Source of the DNA: Sphingomonadales bacterium UBA6157
GTDB taxonomy: Bacteria; Pseudomonadota; Alphaproteobacteria; Sphingomonadales; Sphingomonadaceae
Length of the DNA: 10,641 nucleotides
Assembly: GCA_002423025.1 (NCBI GenBank)
Contig: DIUN01000011.1
Location: 147,177 to 157,817, forward strand
Reading direction: 5' to 3'
Shown here: one piece after another, positions 1 through 6,653 of the stretch
Layout of the letters: every line of letters begins with the position of its first letter
How positions within the stretch are numbered: the first letter of the stretch is position 1
Notes under the pieces: model-generated
Database searches by the model: none
What the model saw: only the letters and a program-made list of their open reading frames with translations
Told to the model about the DNA's origin: nothing
Program-made: the position numbers and the translations under genes

Positions 1-675
1 GGTGGTGCCGCTGGTGTAGAACAGCGTCGCATCATCCTCGGGCACAAGTGTAGCCGTTACGGCGGGGGCGGGGCGGTCCGGAATCGTTGCCCAATCATGG
101 GGGCTGCCAATACTGTCCTCCAGCCGCCTGGCGCGCGGGTCTCCCAGCATCTCCTCGGTGGTGCGGCTGACGAGAATATGCGTCAGCTCCGGGCAGTTCG
201 GCAGGTGCTCGCCCATGCGGGCAAAGCGCTCATTGTCACAGATCAGCACCTTGGCGCCGGAATCCTGCAGGCCATATTCCAGCTCGGCGCCGGTCCACCA
301 GGCGTTGAGTGGCGTCACGATGGCGCCGGAAATGCTGGCGGCAAAGAACGCTACGGGCCACTCGGGCAGGTTGCGCATCACCAGCGCGACGCGATCACCC
401 TTCTTCAGGCCGTCCGCCACCAGTTGCTCGGCTAGCTTGAGCACGGCGCGGCTGAACGCCTCGAAGCTGACCCGTTCATCCTCGTTGATGAGGAAGATCT
501 TCTCGCCATGGGTGCGGCCGGTGGCGAACACCGCGGCCAGCGTTGGCGGCGCGTGCTTCCAGGTGCGCACCGGCAGGCCGCGGATCATCACCGTTTCCAT
601 CTCGAGCGGCGAGCCCGGCGCCGTGAGCAGGGCGTGCGCTTGTGCGATGCTCATCGCTGGCCAATTGGCTGTCAT
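1..675 (-). CDS. AMP-forming acyl-CoA synthetase, N-terminal part (runs off the window)
   Basis: Class I adenylate-forming enzyme (AMP-binding family). The family activates a carboxylic acid with ATP to an acyl-adenylate and then transfers it to coenzyme A. Reading the minus strand from an ATG at 675-673 gives 225 codons open to base 1. Residues about 60-130 show the usual N-terminal pattern (KGDRVALVMRNLPEWPVAFF, then a TPLNAWWTGAELEY stretch). The last residues are the start of the ATP-binding P-loop signature, YTSGTT, which the window edge cuts. A GGGGA ribosome site lies 5 bases upstream of the ATG. An in-frame ATG seven codons later (MSIAQ) is a weaker alternative. The gene is divergent from an aldehyde dehydrogenase, which could supply its acid substrate; that link is inference. 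The substrate (fatty, aromatic or phenylpropanoid acid) cannot be read from this part. The family is near certain. Confidence 0.93.
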   Translation of the reverse strand, partial: MTANWPAMSIAQAHALLTAPGSPLEMETVMIRGLPVRTWKHAPPTLAAVFATGRTHGEKIFLINEDERVSFEAFSRAVLKLAEQLVADGLKKGDRVALVMRNLPEWPVAFFAASISGAIVTPLNAWWTGAELEYGLQDSGAKVLICDNERFARMGEHLPNCPELTHILVSRTTEEMLGDPRARRLEDSIGSPHDWATIPDRPAPAVTATLVPEDDATLFYTSGTT

Positions 676-688
676 TCCGGTCCCCAGA

Positions 689-713
689 GCTTTGTTGTTT
701 TGTGCATCAAAGC
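689..713. repeat. Imperfect inverted repeat in the leader of the acyl-CoA synthetase
   Basis: Two 9-base arms, GCTTTGTTG (689-697) and CATCAAAGC (705-713), pair at 8 of 9 positions around a 7-base T-rich spacer. The repeat sits 14 bases before the synthetase ATG, in an AT-rich patch of a GC-rich divergent intergenic region (676-834). It could be a regulator-binding site or an mRNA leader hairpin. Chance occurrence is possible. Confidence 0.35.
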
Positions 714-777
714 CCAAGCCGGGCGGCGGCGCCAGTGGGCAATCTGCGGGGCGGTTTAGCCTCATGAATTGCGGCGC

Positions 778-806
778 TTGGCGCTGGCGGCGCAGAGGGC
801 TAGTCT
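778..806 (+). promoter_or_regulatory. Candidate sigma70-type promoter of the aldehyde dehydrogenase
   Basis: TTGGCG (778-783) and TAGTCT (801-806) are separated by exactly 17 bases, placing a start of transcription near 813, about 20 bases before the ATG at 835. The fit is by eye only and the -10 box is weak. The rest of 676-834 shows no gene. Confidence 0.3.
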
Positions 807-834
807 CGACGCTGCAAAGAACAAGGAAACATGA

Positions 835-2292
835 ATGGCCAACCAAGCAACTGCCGCCTGGGATGCACGCGATGCTGCCGCGATGCGGGATGTGCTGGAG
901 CGCCAGCGCGCGGCGTTCATGGCCGAGCTGCCGGTGAGCGCCGCCTCGCGCCGGGCGCGGCTGCAGCGGGCCATGATGGTGCTGCTCGACAATCGGGACC
1001 GGCTGGTGGCGGCGCTTTCCGAAGATTTCGGCCATCGCTCCAACGAGATGTCGCTGGTAACGGACATCATGTCCTCGGTGAAGCCGATCAAGCATGCGCT
1101 CAAGCATCTCGACAAATGGATGAAGCCCGAGAAGCGCGCGCTGGACTTTCCGCTCGGGCTGCTCGGCGCGCGGGCGCGGGTGGAGTTCCAGCCCAAGGGC
1201 GTTGTCGGCATCATAAGCCCGTGGAACTTCCCGGTGAACCTCACCTTCGGGCCGCTGGCCGGGGTGCTGGCGGCGGGCAACCGCGCGATGATCAAGCCCT
1301 CCGAATTCACCCCCGTCACCTCGGCGCTGATGAAGACGCTGCTCGAGGATGCCTTTGATATCAGCGAAGTCGCGGTTGTCACCGGCGGCTCCGAGGCCGG
1401 CAAGGCCTTCTCCGAGCTGCCGTTCGACCATCTGGTGTTCACCGGCGGCACCGCCATCGCCCGCCACGTGATGGCGGCGGCGGCGAAGAACCTGGTGCCG
1501 CTGACGCTGGAGCTTGGCGGCAAGTCCCCCACCATCATCAGCCGCTCCGCCGATGTCGGCATGGCCACCGAGCGCATTGCGATGGGCAAGATGATGAACG
1601 CCGGGCAGATCTGCCTGGCACCGGATTATCTGCTGGTGCCGCAGGAGAAGGAGGAGGAGATCGTTGCCGGGCTGAAGGCCGCCACGGCGAAGATGTATCC
1701 GACGCTGCTGAGCAACCCGGATTACACCTCGGTGCTTGGCGCACGCCACCGCGAGCGGCTGGAGGCGCATGTGGAAGATGCCCGAGCCAAGGGCGCCACC
1801 ATCGAGGTGGTCAACCCGGCAAACGAGGACTTCTCCCAGCAGAACACCAACAAGATGCCGCTGCACATCATCCGCAACACCACCGACGAAATGACGGTGA
1901 TGCAGGAGGAGATCTTCGGGCCGCTGCTGCCGGTGCGCACCTACTCCCAGACCGAGGAGGTGATCACCGAAGTCAACCGCCGTGACCGTCCGCTGGGGCT
2001 CTACTGGTTCGGCACCGACGAAGCCGAGCAGCGCCGGGTGCTTGACCGCACCATCTCGGGCGGCGTGACGATCAATGATGTGATCTTCCATGTTTCGGCC
2101 GAGGACCTGCCGTTCGGCGGCATCGGCCCGGCTGGCATGGGCAGCTACCATGGGCATGATGGCTTCAAGGCGTTCAGCCACGCCAAGGCGATCTATAGCC
2201 AGCCCAAGATCGACCTGGCCGGGCTGGCCGGCTTCAAGCCGCCTTATGGCGACAAGACGCGCAAGGCGCTGGCGCGCGAACTCAAGCCATGA
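835..2292 (+). CDS. Coniferyl aldehyde dehydrogenase-type NAD(P)+-dependent aldehyde dehydrogenase
   Basis: A 485-residue cytosolic ALDH that should oxidise an aldehyde to its acid with NAD(P)+. ALDH marks appear in order: the PWNFP cofactor-site motif at 129-133, KPSE at 154-157, FTGG at 202-205, the general base Glu226 in LELGG, the nucleophile Cys260 in NAGQIC, and EEIFGPLLPV at 358-367. The N-terminal stretch around residues 67-100 (HRSNEMSL, then KHLDKWMKPEKR) is typical of the coniferyl aldehyde dehydrogenase (CalB) branch, whose members turn coniferyl aldehyde into ferulate. Several homologues act on other aromatic or aliphatic aldehydes, so the substrate is uncertain. The start at 835 is preferred to the out-of-frame ATG at 831 because AAGGA at 823-827 is 7 bases upstream. 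The stop overlaps the next gene's ATG. No key residue is missing. Confidence 0.93.
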   Translation: MANQATAAWDARDAAAMRDVLERQRAAFMAELPVSAASRRARLQRAMMVLLDNRDRLVAALSEDFGHRSNEMSLVTDIMSSVKPIKHALKHLDKWMKPEKRALDFPLGLLGARARVEFQPKGVVGIISPWNFPVNLTFGPLAGVLAAGNRAMIKPSEFTPVTSALMKTLLEDAFDISEVAVVTGGSEAGKAFSELPFDHLVFTGGTAIARHVMAAAAKNLVPLTLELGGKSPTIISRSADVGMATERIAMGKMMNAGQICLAPDYLLVPQEKEEEIVAGLKAATAKMYPTLLSNPDYTSVLGARHRERLEAHVEDARAKGATIEVVNPANEDFSQQNTNKMPLHIIRNTTDEMTVMQEEIFGPLLPVRTYSQTEEVITEVNRRDRPLGLYWFGTDEAEQRRVLDRTISGGVTINDVIFHVSAEDLPFGGIGPAGMGSYHGHDGFKAFSHAKAIYSQPKIDLAGLAGFKPPYGDKTRKALARELKP

Positions 2293-2924
2293 TGCACCGC
2301 GCCAGCGATGATGAAATCACCGTCTGGCGCGCGCGCCGTGCCGAGCCGCTGGGCCTGAGCCAGGGCGCGCCGCCGCCGGGGATGGATGCCGGCACGGCGT
2401 TCCGCGCCCGGCTGGGTTGCGCGCTGCTGGCGCTGGTGTTGTTGATTGCCGCGCCGTTGATGGCGGCGCCAGCCGCCGCGCAGGCGGCCACACCTGCGGC
2501 TGTGACTGCCGAAGCTGACAAGGCCGCAATCCGCGCTGTCGGCCGGGAGTGGGTGCGGGCCTTCAAGGCCGGGGACATCGAGGGGTTGATGGCGCTGTAT
2601 GTGCCGGAGGCGGAAGTGGCGCTGCACGGCCAGCCCAAGCTCAAGGGGCTGGCGGCGGTGCGGGCCTATTTCACGCCCATGCTCGCCAGCCCGCCGGATG
2701 CCGATTTCCTGCTCGCCGAAGAAGGGCTGGACTTGCACGGCGACGTGGCGATTTTCCTGAGCAAATACTGGTTCACCCTGCGCACCCCCAAGGGCGTGGT
2801 GGAGGATGCCGGCCGCTCGCTGCTGGTCTACCGGCGCGGCGATGATGGCCGCTGGCGGATCCGGGTGGATATCGACCAGGGCTCGCCGGACGTGGCGTTT
2901 CCGCCACCGCCGGAGGCACGCTGA
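2289..2924 (+). CDS. Exported or membrane-anchored NTF2/SnoaL-like (DUF4440-type) protein
   Basis: Up to 211 residues. The ATG at 2289-2291 overlaps the preceding aldehyde dehydrogenase stop (ATGA), so the two are probably co-transcribed. A hydrophobic stretch at about 43-60, followed by small residues ending in AQA near 66, looks like a signal peptide or anchor. The rest (about 72-200) has the pattern of the cone-shaped NTF2-like fold: an opening helix (AIRAVGREWVRAFKAGD), a GLMALYVPEAEVALHG strand region, and a closing strand with YRRGDDGRWRIRVDID. Many such proteins bind small ligands or are catalytic, but no active site can be assigned. The start is doubtful: an ATG at 2382 would remove 31 residues and leave a more normal signal peptide, although neither start has a convincing ribosome site. 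The function is unknown. The fold call is moderately strong. Confidence 0.8.
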   Translation: MMHRASDDEITVWRARRAEPLGLSQGAPPPGMDAGTAFRARLGCALLALVLLIAAPLMAAPAAAQAATPAAVTAEADKAAIRAVGREWVRAFKAGDIEGLMALYVPEAEVALHGQPKLKGLAAVRAYFTPMLASPPDADFLLAEEGLDLHGDVAIFLSKYWFTLRTPKGVVEDAGRSLLVYRRGDDGRWRIRVDIDQGSPDVAFPPPPEAR

Positions 2925-2944
2925 CTCTCCGCCGGAGGCGCTGA
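2907..2944 (+). repeat. Short imperfect tandem direct repeat across the stop codon
   Basis: CCGCCGGAGGCACGCTGA (2907-2924) recurs as CCGCCGGAGGCGCTGA (2929-2944), two bases shorter and starting 22 bases later. The first copy encodes the last residues (PPEAR) and stop of the NTF2-like protein; the second lies in the 23-base gap before the convergent GST gene. Replication slippage is the simplest explanation. Confidence 0.6.
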
Positions 2945-2959
2945 GCCTCAGGCCGGCGG
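2929..2959. terminator. Possible bidirectional hairpin between convergent genes
   Basis: CCGCCGG (2929-2935) can pair with CCGGCGG (2953-2959), and inside it AGGC (2936-2939) pairs with GCCT (2945-2948) around a GCTGA loop, leaving CAGG as a bulge. The hairpin lies where two convergent genes meet and reaches into the 3' end of the GST gene. There is no T-run on either side, so it is not a classical intrinsic terminator. Confidence 0.3.
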
Positions 2960-3538
2960 GCGGGTGGCGACCAGCGAGGCCCGGTCCTTGAGCCGGGCAT
3001 GGAGCGCGGCAAGCGCCGGGTTGGCGCCCCGCCAGTCGATCTCGGGGAAGCGCAGGTCGAGATACTCCACCGCCACCATGGTGCAGAGTTCGAGATAGCC
3101 GGTCTCGGTAGCCGAGACCTTGGCCGCCAGCGCTGCCGCGCCGCGAGCGATCGTGCGGCGGTATCGCTCCGGCCACAGCGGGTTGCGCCCGGCCTCGCCG
3201 TGGCTGGCCTCGAGACGCAGCAGGTAGGACGCATCCAGCACGCCATCGGCCAGCGCCTCGTCCGTGCGGGCGTACCAATAGGCAAGGCCTTGCGTCGGCT
3301 GGAGAGTCTGGCCGGGCACGAGGCTCAGCATGTAGCCGGAGATGACGGCGGAATCATACAGCGCCGTGCCATCATCGAGCAGCAGCACCGGCACCTTGCC
3401 TAGCGGGTTGGCAGCGTGCAGCGCCGGCCCATCTTCCATCGGGGGTGTTTCCACCACCTCCACATCGAGCTCGAGTTCCAGCGCCAGCATCCGCAGCTTG
3501 CGGGCATAGGGCGAGGTGAGGGAGACCAGCAGCTGCAT
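2948..3538 (-). CDS. Glutathione S-transferase family protein, YibF-like
   Basis: A 196-residue cytosolic GST. The thioredoxin-like N-terminal domain (about 1-75) has SPYARKL at 9-15, NPLGKVPVL at 44-52 with the cis-proline Pro50, and the glutathione-binding YDS at 61-63. The all-helical C-terminal domain follows (about 85-196), with ALADGVLDASYLL at 95-107 and an ending in ATRPPA. Recalled features of E. coli YibF (TSPFVRKL, NPLGKVPVL, EALADGIMDA, a TEPP-type end) match well, so it is probably a YibF-like GST. The substrate is unknown, and the class normally conjugates or reduces electrophiles with glutathione. The ATG at 3538-3536 shares one base with the TGA of the upstream peptidase (TGATG), suggesting translational coupling. 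A GTG one codon earlier would give 197 residues. GGTGG about 7 bases upstream may serve as ribosome site. Confidence 0.9.
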   Translation of the reverse strand: MQLLVSLTSPYARKLRMLALELELDVEVVETPPMEDGPALHAANPLGKVPVLLLDDGTALYDSAVISGYMLSLVPGQTLQPTQGLAYWYARTDEALADGVLDASYLLRLEASHGEAGRNPLWPERYRRTIARGAAALAAKVSATETGYLELCTMVAVEYLDLRFPEIDWRGANPALAALHARLKDRASLVATRPPA

Positions 3539-5784
3539 CACTTGCCACCCAGGATGGCGCTGGCCGCTTCCAGCCGGGCCGAGAAGCGATCGAGCGCGGC
3601 TGCGGTGCGCGTGGCATAGAGGTTGGCATCGGCAAAGCGGCGCTCCTCGATCGCCTCGCGCACGCCCGGCAGTGTCTTGGCGCCATAGCCGGTGAACCGC
3701 CCCGGCGCGTAGAGCGCATGCTTGTACCAGGGCCGGCCGGGCAAGCCCTCGGGGATCAGCAACTCCTGGTCGATGCCGAGCAGGGTCTTGTTGAGCCGGG
3801 CGCGGGCGGCGGGTGCGAGCGTGCTGCCCTTGGCGGTGAAGGCAGCATCATAGTCCCGCGCGCTGGTCTCCAGCCGGGAGACGGCGTTTTCCAGTGCGGC
3901 CAGTTCGATCATCGGCGTCGCGGAGACCGCTTCGGGCGCGGCGAACGGCTCGGTCGGGTCGCCGGCCAGCTTGTGGCTGCCGGCGGCGATGAGCGCGGCG
4001 CGCTTGCCATCCTGCCGCTGGCGGGTGCTGACCAGCGTGCGGACCTCGGCGAGATAGCCCCGCACCGTGGCGGCAAGATCGGTAAAGCGCAGCGCCGGCG
4101 TATCGGCATCGGCCAGCCGCAGCACGAGGCGGCCGGTGGTCTTGGCCAGCGCGCCGCCATAAGCGAGGCCGGGATCATCGAAGCGCACGAAGTGATCATA
4201 GCTGTCATAGATCGAATGGTAGGAGCCGGCGGATTCGCCCTCGCCGCCAAAGCCGATATTGAGCGACGGGATGCCGAGATGCTGGATGAAGGCAGAATAA
4301 TCCGAGCCCGAGCCGAGCGCGCCGATCGGCATGTCACCCCCGGCCTCGGCGGCAACCAGCGTTGAATCGGCTACGGGTGCACTGCCCTCATAGGCATCCA
4401 CCCGCGCCCTGGCGCGCTGCCGGGCGAGGACGCTGACGCCGGTCTGCGGGTCGGTCACATCGGCTGCCACCTGGTTGACCAGCCGCTGCAACTGGTGGCT
4501 GCCCTGTGCGCCGAGGAAGCCGCGGCCGTTGCCATCGGTGTTGATATAGGCGATCGCCTTGGCCTGAAGCTCCTTGCCATGGTGCTCGGCCCATTCGGTG
4601 CTGCCGAGCAGCATCGGCTCCTCGGCATCCCAGCTCGCGTAGACGATGGTGCGCGAGGGCCGCCAGCCGGTTTTTGCCAGTGCGCCCAGCGCCTTGGCCT
4701 CGGAGAGCAGCGCCACCTCGCCCGAGAGCGGATCTGCCGCGCCGAACACCCAGCCATCGAAATGGTTGCCGCGCACCACCCACTCATCCGGGCGGTCCTT
4801 GCCCTTGAGCATGGCGATGACGTTGTTGGCCGGCTTGAGGCTCCACTCGCTCTCCACCATCAGCCGCAGCTTGATGGCATCAGCGCCGCCCAGCCGATAG
4901 GCGAAGGGCAAGCCGCCCTTGAAGGAGGCTGGTGCCAGCGGGCCGCCCATGGCCTTGAAGATCTTCATGGCATCGCCGTAGGAGATCGGCAGGGTGGGGA
5001 TCTTCATGATGGTGGGGGCGTCGCGACGGTCGAGCCGCTTGGCGCCCTTCACAGCGCCATAGCCCGGCGTCAGCGGATCACCGGGGAACAGCGTCATGTC
5101 CGCCACCGAGCCGCGCTGCACGCCGGCATCGGGCCGGGCGCCGCCATTGGGGTAGCTCTCGCCGGTGCCATAGCCATCCTGCGCCGGATCGGAATAGATC
5201 AGCGCGCCCACGGCGCCCTGCTCCTGCGCCAGCTTGGGCTTGAGCCCGCGCCAGCCGGCACCGTAGCGGGCCAGCGCGATCTTGCCCTTCACGCTGATGC
5301 CGCGCCGGGCCAGCGCCTCATAATCGGCGGGCAGGCCGTAGTTCACATACACCACGTCCGCCGTCACATCGCCATCGGCGCCAAAGGCCACATAGGGCGG
5401 CAGCGCGCCGGCAAGCTGGTTCGAGGTGGCGTCCTCCGGGATGCCCGGCTCTTGGCCGCCAAGGGTGACAGGGTTGGCGCCGGTGATCTCCAGCGCGGTG
5501 CGCAGCGGGGTGGGGTAGAGCACATCGAAGGTCTCGATTTTGGCGTCCCAGCCCCAGGCCTTGAACTGGGCGAGGATGAACTCGGCATTCTCGCGGTTGT
5601 GCGGCGAGCCGACATGGTTGGGGGCAGACGTCATCTGCTTGAGCCAGGCCATCTGCTCGGCGGTGCTGATGCCGGCATCGAGGGCCTTTTCGTTCGCCGC
5701 CTGCTCGGCGGGCGTGATGGCCAGCGCGGCGCTGGCGAGCAGCATGGCCGCAGCGCTGAAGATGGCCGTGTTGAAAAGGCGCAT
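3538..5784 (-). CDS. Secreted M28-family zinc metallopeptidase, glutamate carboxypeptidase II-like
   Basis: A 748-residue exported carboxypeptidase or aminopeptidase with the layout of human GCPII (PSMA): signal peptide 1-22 (cut after ALA), a PA insertion domain at about 115-310, the M28 catalytic domain to about 570, and a transferrin-receptor-like dimerisation domain at about 620-745 (GLPGRPWYKHALYAP). By motif alignment from memory, the two-zinc site is complete: His341 and Asp351 (NHFDGWVFGAADP), catalytic Glu388 with ligand Glu389 (SWDAEEP), Asp417 (YINTDG) and His523 (SYHSIYDSYD). LGSGSDYSAF at 490-499 matches the conserved GCPII segment. It should act in the periplasm or outside, removing C-terminal acidic or other residues from peptides; the real specificity is unknown. 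The start at 5784 is chosen over one 19 codons earlier because it opens the signal peptide and has AGGGGGA 8 bases upstream. The gene probably heads an operon with the GST. Confidence 0.94.
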   Translation of the reverse strand: MRLFNTAIFSAAAMLLASAALAITPAEQAANEKALDAGISTAEQMAWLKQMTSAPNHVGSPHNRENAEFILAQFKAWGWDAKIETFDVLYPTPLRTALEITGANPVTLGGQEPGIPEDATSNQLAGALPPYVAFGADGDVTADVVYVNYGLPADYEALARRGISVKGKIALARYGAGWRGLKPKLAQEQGAVGALIYSDPAQDGYGTGESYPNGGARPDAGVQRGSVADMTLFPGDPLTPGYGAVKGAKRLDRRDAPTIMKIPTLPISYGDAMKIFKAMGGPLAPASFKGGLPFAYRLGGADAIKLRLMVESEWSLKPANNVIAMLKGKDRPDEWVVRGNHFDGWVFGAADPLSGEVALLSEAKALGALAKTGWRPSRTIVYASWDAEEPMLLGSTEWAEHHGKELQAKAIAYINTDGNGRGFLGAQGSHQLQRLVNQVAADVTDPQTGVSVLARQRARARVDAYEGSAPVADSTLVAAEAGGDMPIGALGSGSDYSAFIQHLGIPSLNIGFGGEGESAGSYHSIYDSYDHFVRFDDPGLAYGGALAKTTGRLVLRLADADTPALRFTDLAATVRGYLAEVRTLVSTRQRQDGKRAALIAAGSHKLAGDPTEPFAAPEAVSATPMIELAALENAVSRLETSARDYDAAFTAKGSTLAPAARARLNKTLLGIDQELLIPEGLPGRPWYKHALYAPGRFTGYGAKTLPGVREAIEERRFADANLYATRTAAALDRFSARLEAASAILGGK

Positions 5785-5813
5785 GAAGTGAGTCCCCCTG
5801 TTTGTGCGAATGA

Positions 5814-5841
5814 TTTGTAGCGGTGGCGGCCCGCACTGCAA
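5814..5841 (-). promoter_or_regulatory. Candidate promoter of the M28 peptidase operon
   Basis: On the minus strand TTGCAG (5841-5836) and TACAAA (5819-5814) are 16 bases apart, which puts the transcription start about 25 bases before the peptidase ATG at 5784. The boxes are plausible but found by eye. The -35 box touches the palindrome at 5841-5853. Confidence 0.35.
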
Positions 5842-5853
5842 CCCGTGACGGGT
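5841..5853. promoter_or_regulatory. 13-bp perfect palindrome between divergent genes, possible operator
   Basis: ACCCGT (5841-5846), a central G, and ACGGGT (5848-5853) form a perfect inverted repeat inside the 95-base region between the peptidase and the histidinol-phosphatase. It overlaps the candidate -35 boxes of both genes, where a repressor could act. With this GC content a chance palindrome is possible. Confidence 0.3.
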
Positions 5854-5873
5854 GCGGCAAAGCCCGCTAGCGT
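5845..5873 (+). promoter_or_regulatory. Candidate promoter of the histidinol-phosphatase (possibly leaderless mRNA)
   Basis: GTGACG (5845-5850) resembles the alphaproteobacterial TTGAC -35 core. It is followed after 17 bases by TAGCGT (5868-5873), a weak -10. The predicted start of transcription falls at or next to the A of the ATG at 5880. This would fit the absence of a ribosome site there. The boxes are weak and the call is by eye. Confidence 0.25.
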
Positions 5874-5879
5874 TGCCGG

Positions 5880-6653
5880 ATGACCGACCGTTCTGCCGAT
5901 ATCGCCCTCGCCCACGCCCTTGCCGATGCCGCGGGGGTCGCGATTCGACCCTATTTCCGCCAGCCGTTCCTGGTGGAAACCAAGGATGACTTCTCCCCCG
6001 TGACAGCGGCGGACCGGGGCGCAGAGCAGGCGATCCGCCGGCTGCTCGCCGAGCATCGCCCGCATGATGGCGTGATCGGCGAGGAATATGGCGACGACCG
6101 CGCCGAGGCAGCCCGGGTGTGGGTGCTCGACCCCATTGATGGCACGCGCGCCTTTGTTGCCGGGCGGCCGCTGTTCGGCACGCTCATCGCGCTGCTGGAG
6201 GATGGCGTGCCGGTGCTCGGCATCATCGACCAGTGCATCGCCGGCGAGCGCTGGCTTGGCGTGCTGGGCCAGCCGACGCTGTTTTGCGGCCTGCCAGCGC
6301 GGGTGCGGCCGTGCACCGGGCTGGCTGCGGCGCATCTTGCCACCACCTCGCCCTGGCTGTTCGATGCCGAGGACCAGCCGCGCTTCGAGGCGCTGCGGCT
6401 GGCGGCGCGGGATACGCTGCTGGGCGGGGATTGCCATAATTATGGCCTGGTCGCCTCGGGCCATCTCGATCTGGTCGTCGAGTCCGGGCTGAAGGTGCAT
6501 GATTGGGCGGCGCTGGTGCCGGTGGTGACGGGCGCCGGCGGCGTGATGATGGATTGGGCCGGCCGGCCACTGGCGCTGGGCAGCAGCGGCCATGTGATTG
6601 CGGCCGGGGATAGGGCCGTGGCGGAAGAAGCGCAGGCGGTGCTGGGGGGCTAG
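5880..6653 (+). CDS. hisN: Histidinol-phosphatase, inositol monophosphatase family
   Basis: A 257-residue cytosolic Mg-dependent phosphatase of the IMPase/FIG superfamily. Metal-binding motifs are complete: Asp45 in TAADRGAE, Glu68 and Glu69 in VIGEEYG, Asp84 and Asp87 in WVLDPIDGT (82-89), and Asp208 in HDWAALVPVVTGAGG. The segment after the signature (RAFVAGRPLFGTLIAL) and the GGDCHNYGLVASG region fit the HisN branch, which removes phosphate from L-histidinol phosphate in histidine synthesis, better than myo-inositol monophosphatases. In this family substrate range overlaps, so another sugar or alcohol phosphate cannot be excluded. No other histidine gene is in view. No Shine-Dalgarno sequence precedes the ATG (GTTGCCGG). 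The TAG stop shares the four bases CTAG with the stop of the convergent small gene. Confidence 0.88.
   Translation: MTDRSADIALAHALADAAGVAIRPYFRQPFLVETKDDFSPVTAADRGAEQAIRRLLAEHRPHDGVIGEEYGDDRAEAARVWVLDPIDGTRAFVAGRPLFGTLIALLEDGVPVLGIIDQCIAGERWLGVLGQPTLFCGLPARVRPCTGLAAAHLATTSPWLFDAEDQPRFEALRLAARDTLLGGDCHNYGLVASGHLDLVVESGLKVHDWAALVPVVTGAGGVMMDWAGRPLALGSSGHVIAAGDRAVAEEAQAVLGG

Noticed and set aside
158..937. A 259-codon plus-strand frame over the acyl-CoA synthetase and the intergenic region
   Set aside because: The minus strand encodes a clear adenylate-forming enzyme through this stretch, and the plus frame spans the intergenic promoter region and runs out of frame into the ALDH.
2244..3278. 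A 344-codon minus-strand frame covering the NTF2-like gene and part of the GST
   Set aside because: It runs across two well-supported genes in another frame, has no recognisable motif, and has no plausible start region.
4495..5820. A 441-codon open frame on the plus strand, antisense to the M28 peptidase
   Set aside because: Same reason: the sense frame carries a signal peptide and a complete zinc site, while the antisense translation is compositionally biased and unrecognisable.
5631..6593. A 320-codon minus-strand frame antisense to hisN
   Set aside because: The plus strand carries every inositol-monophosphatase motif. The antisense product is Arg/Pro/His-rich with no domain.
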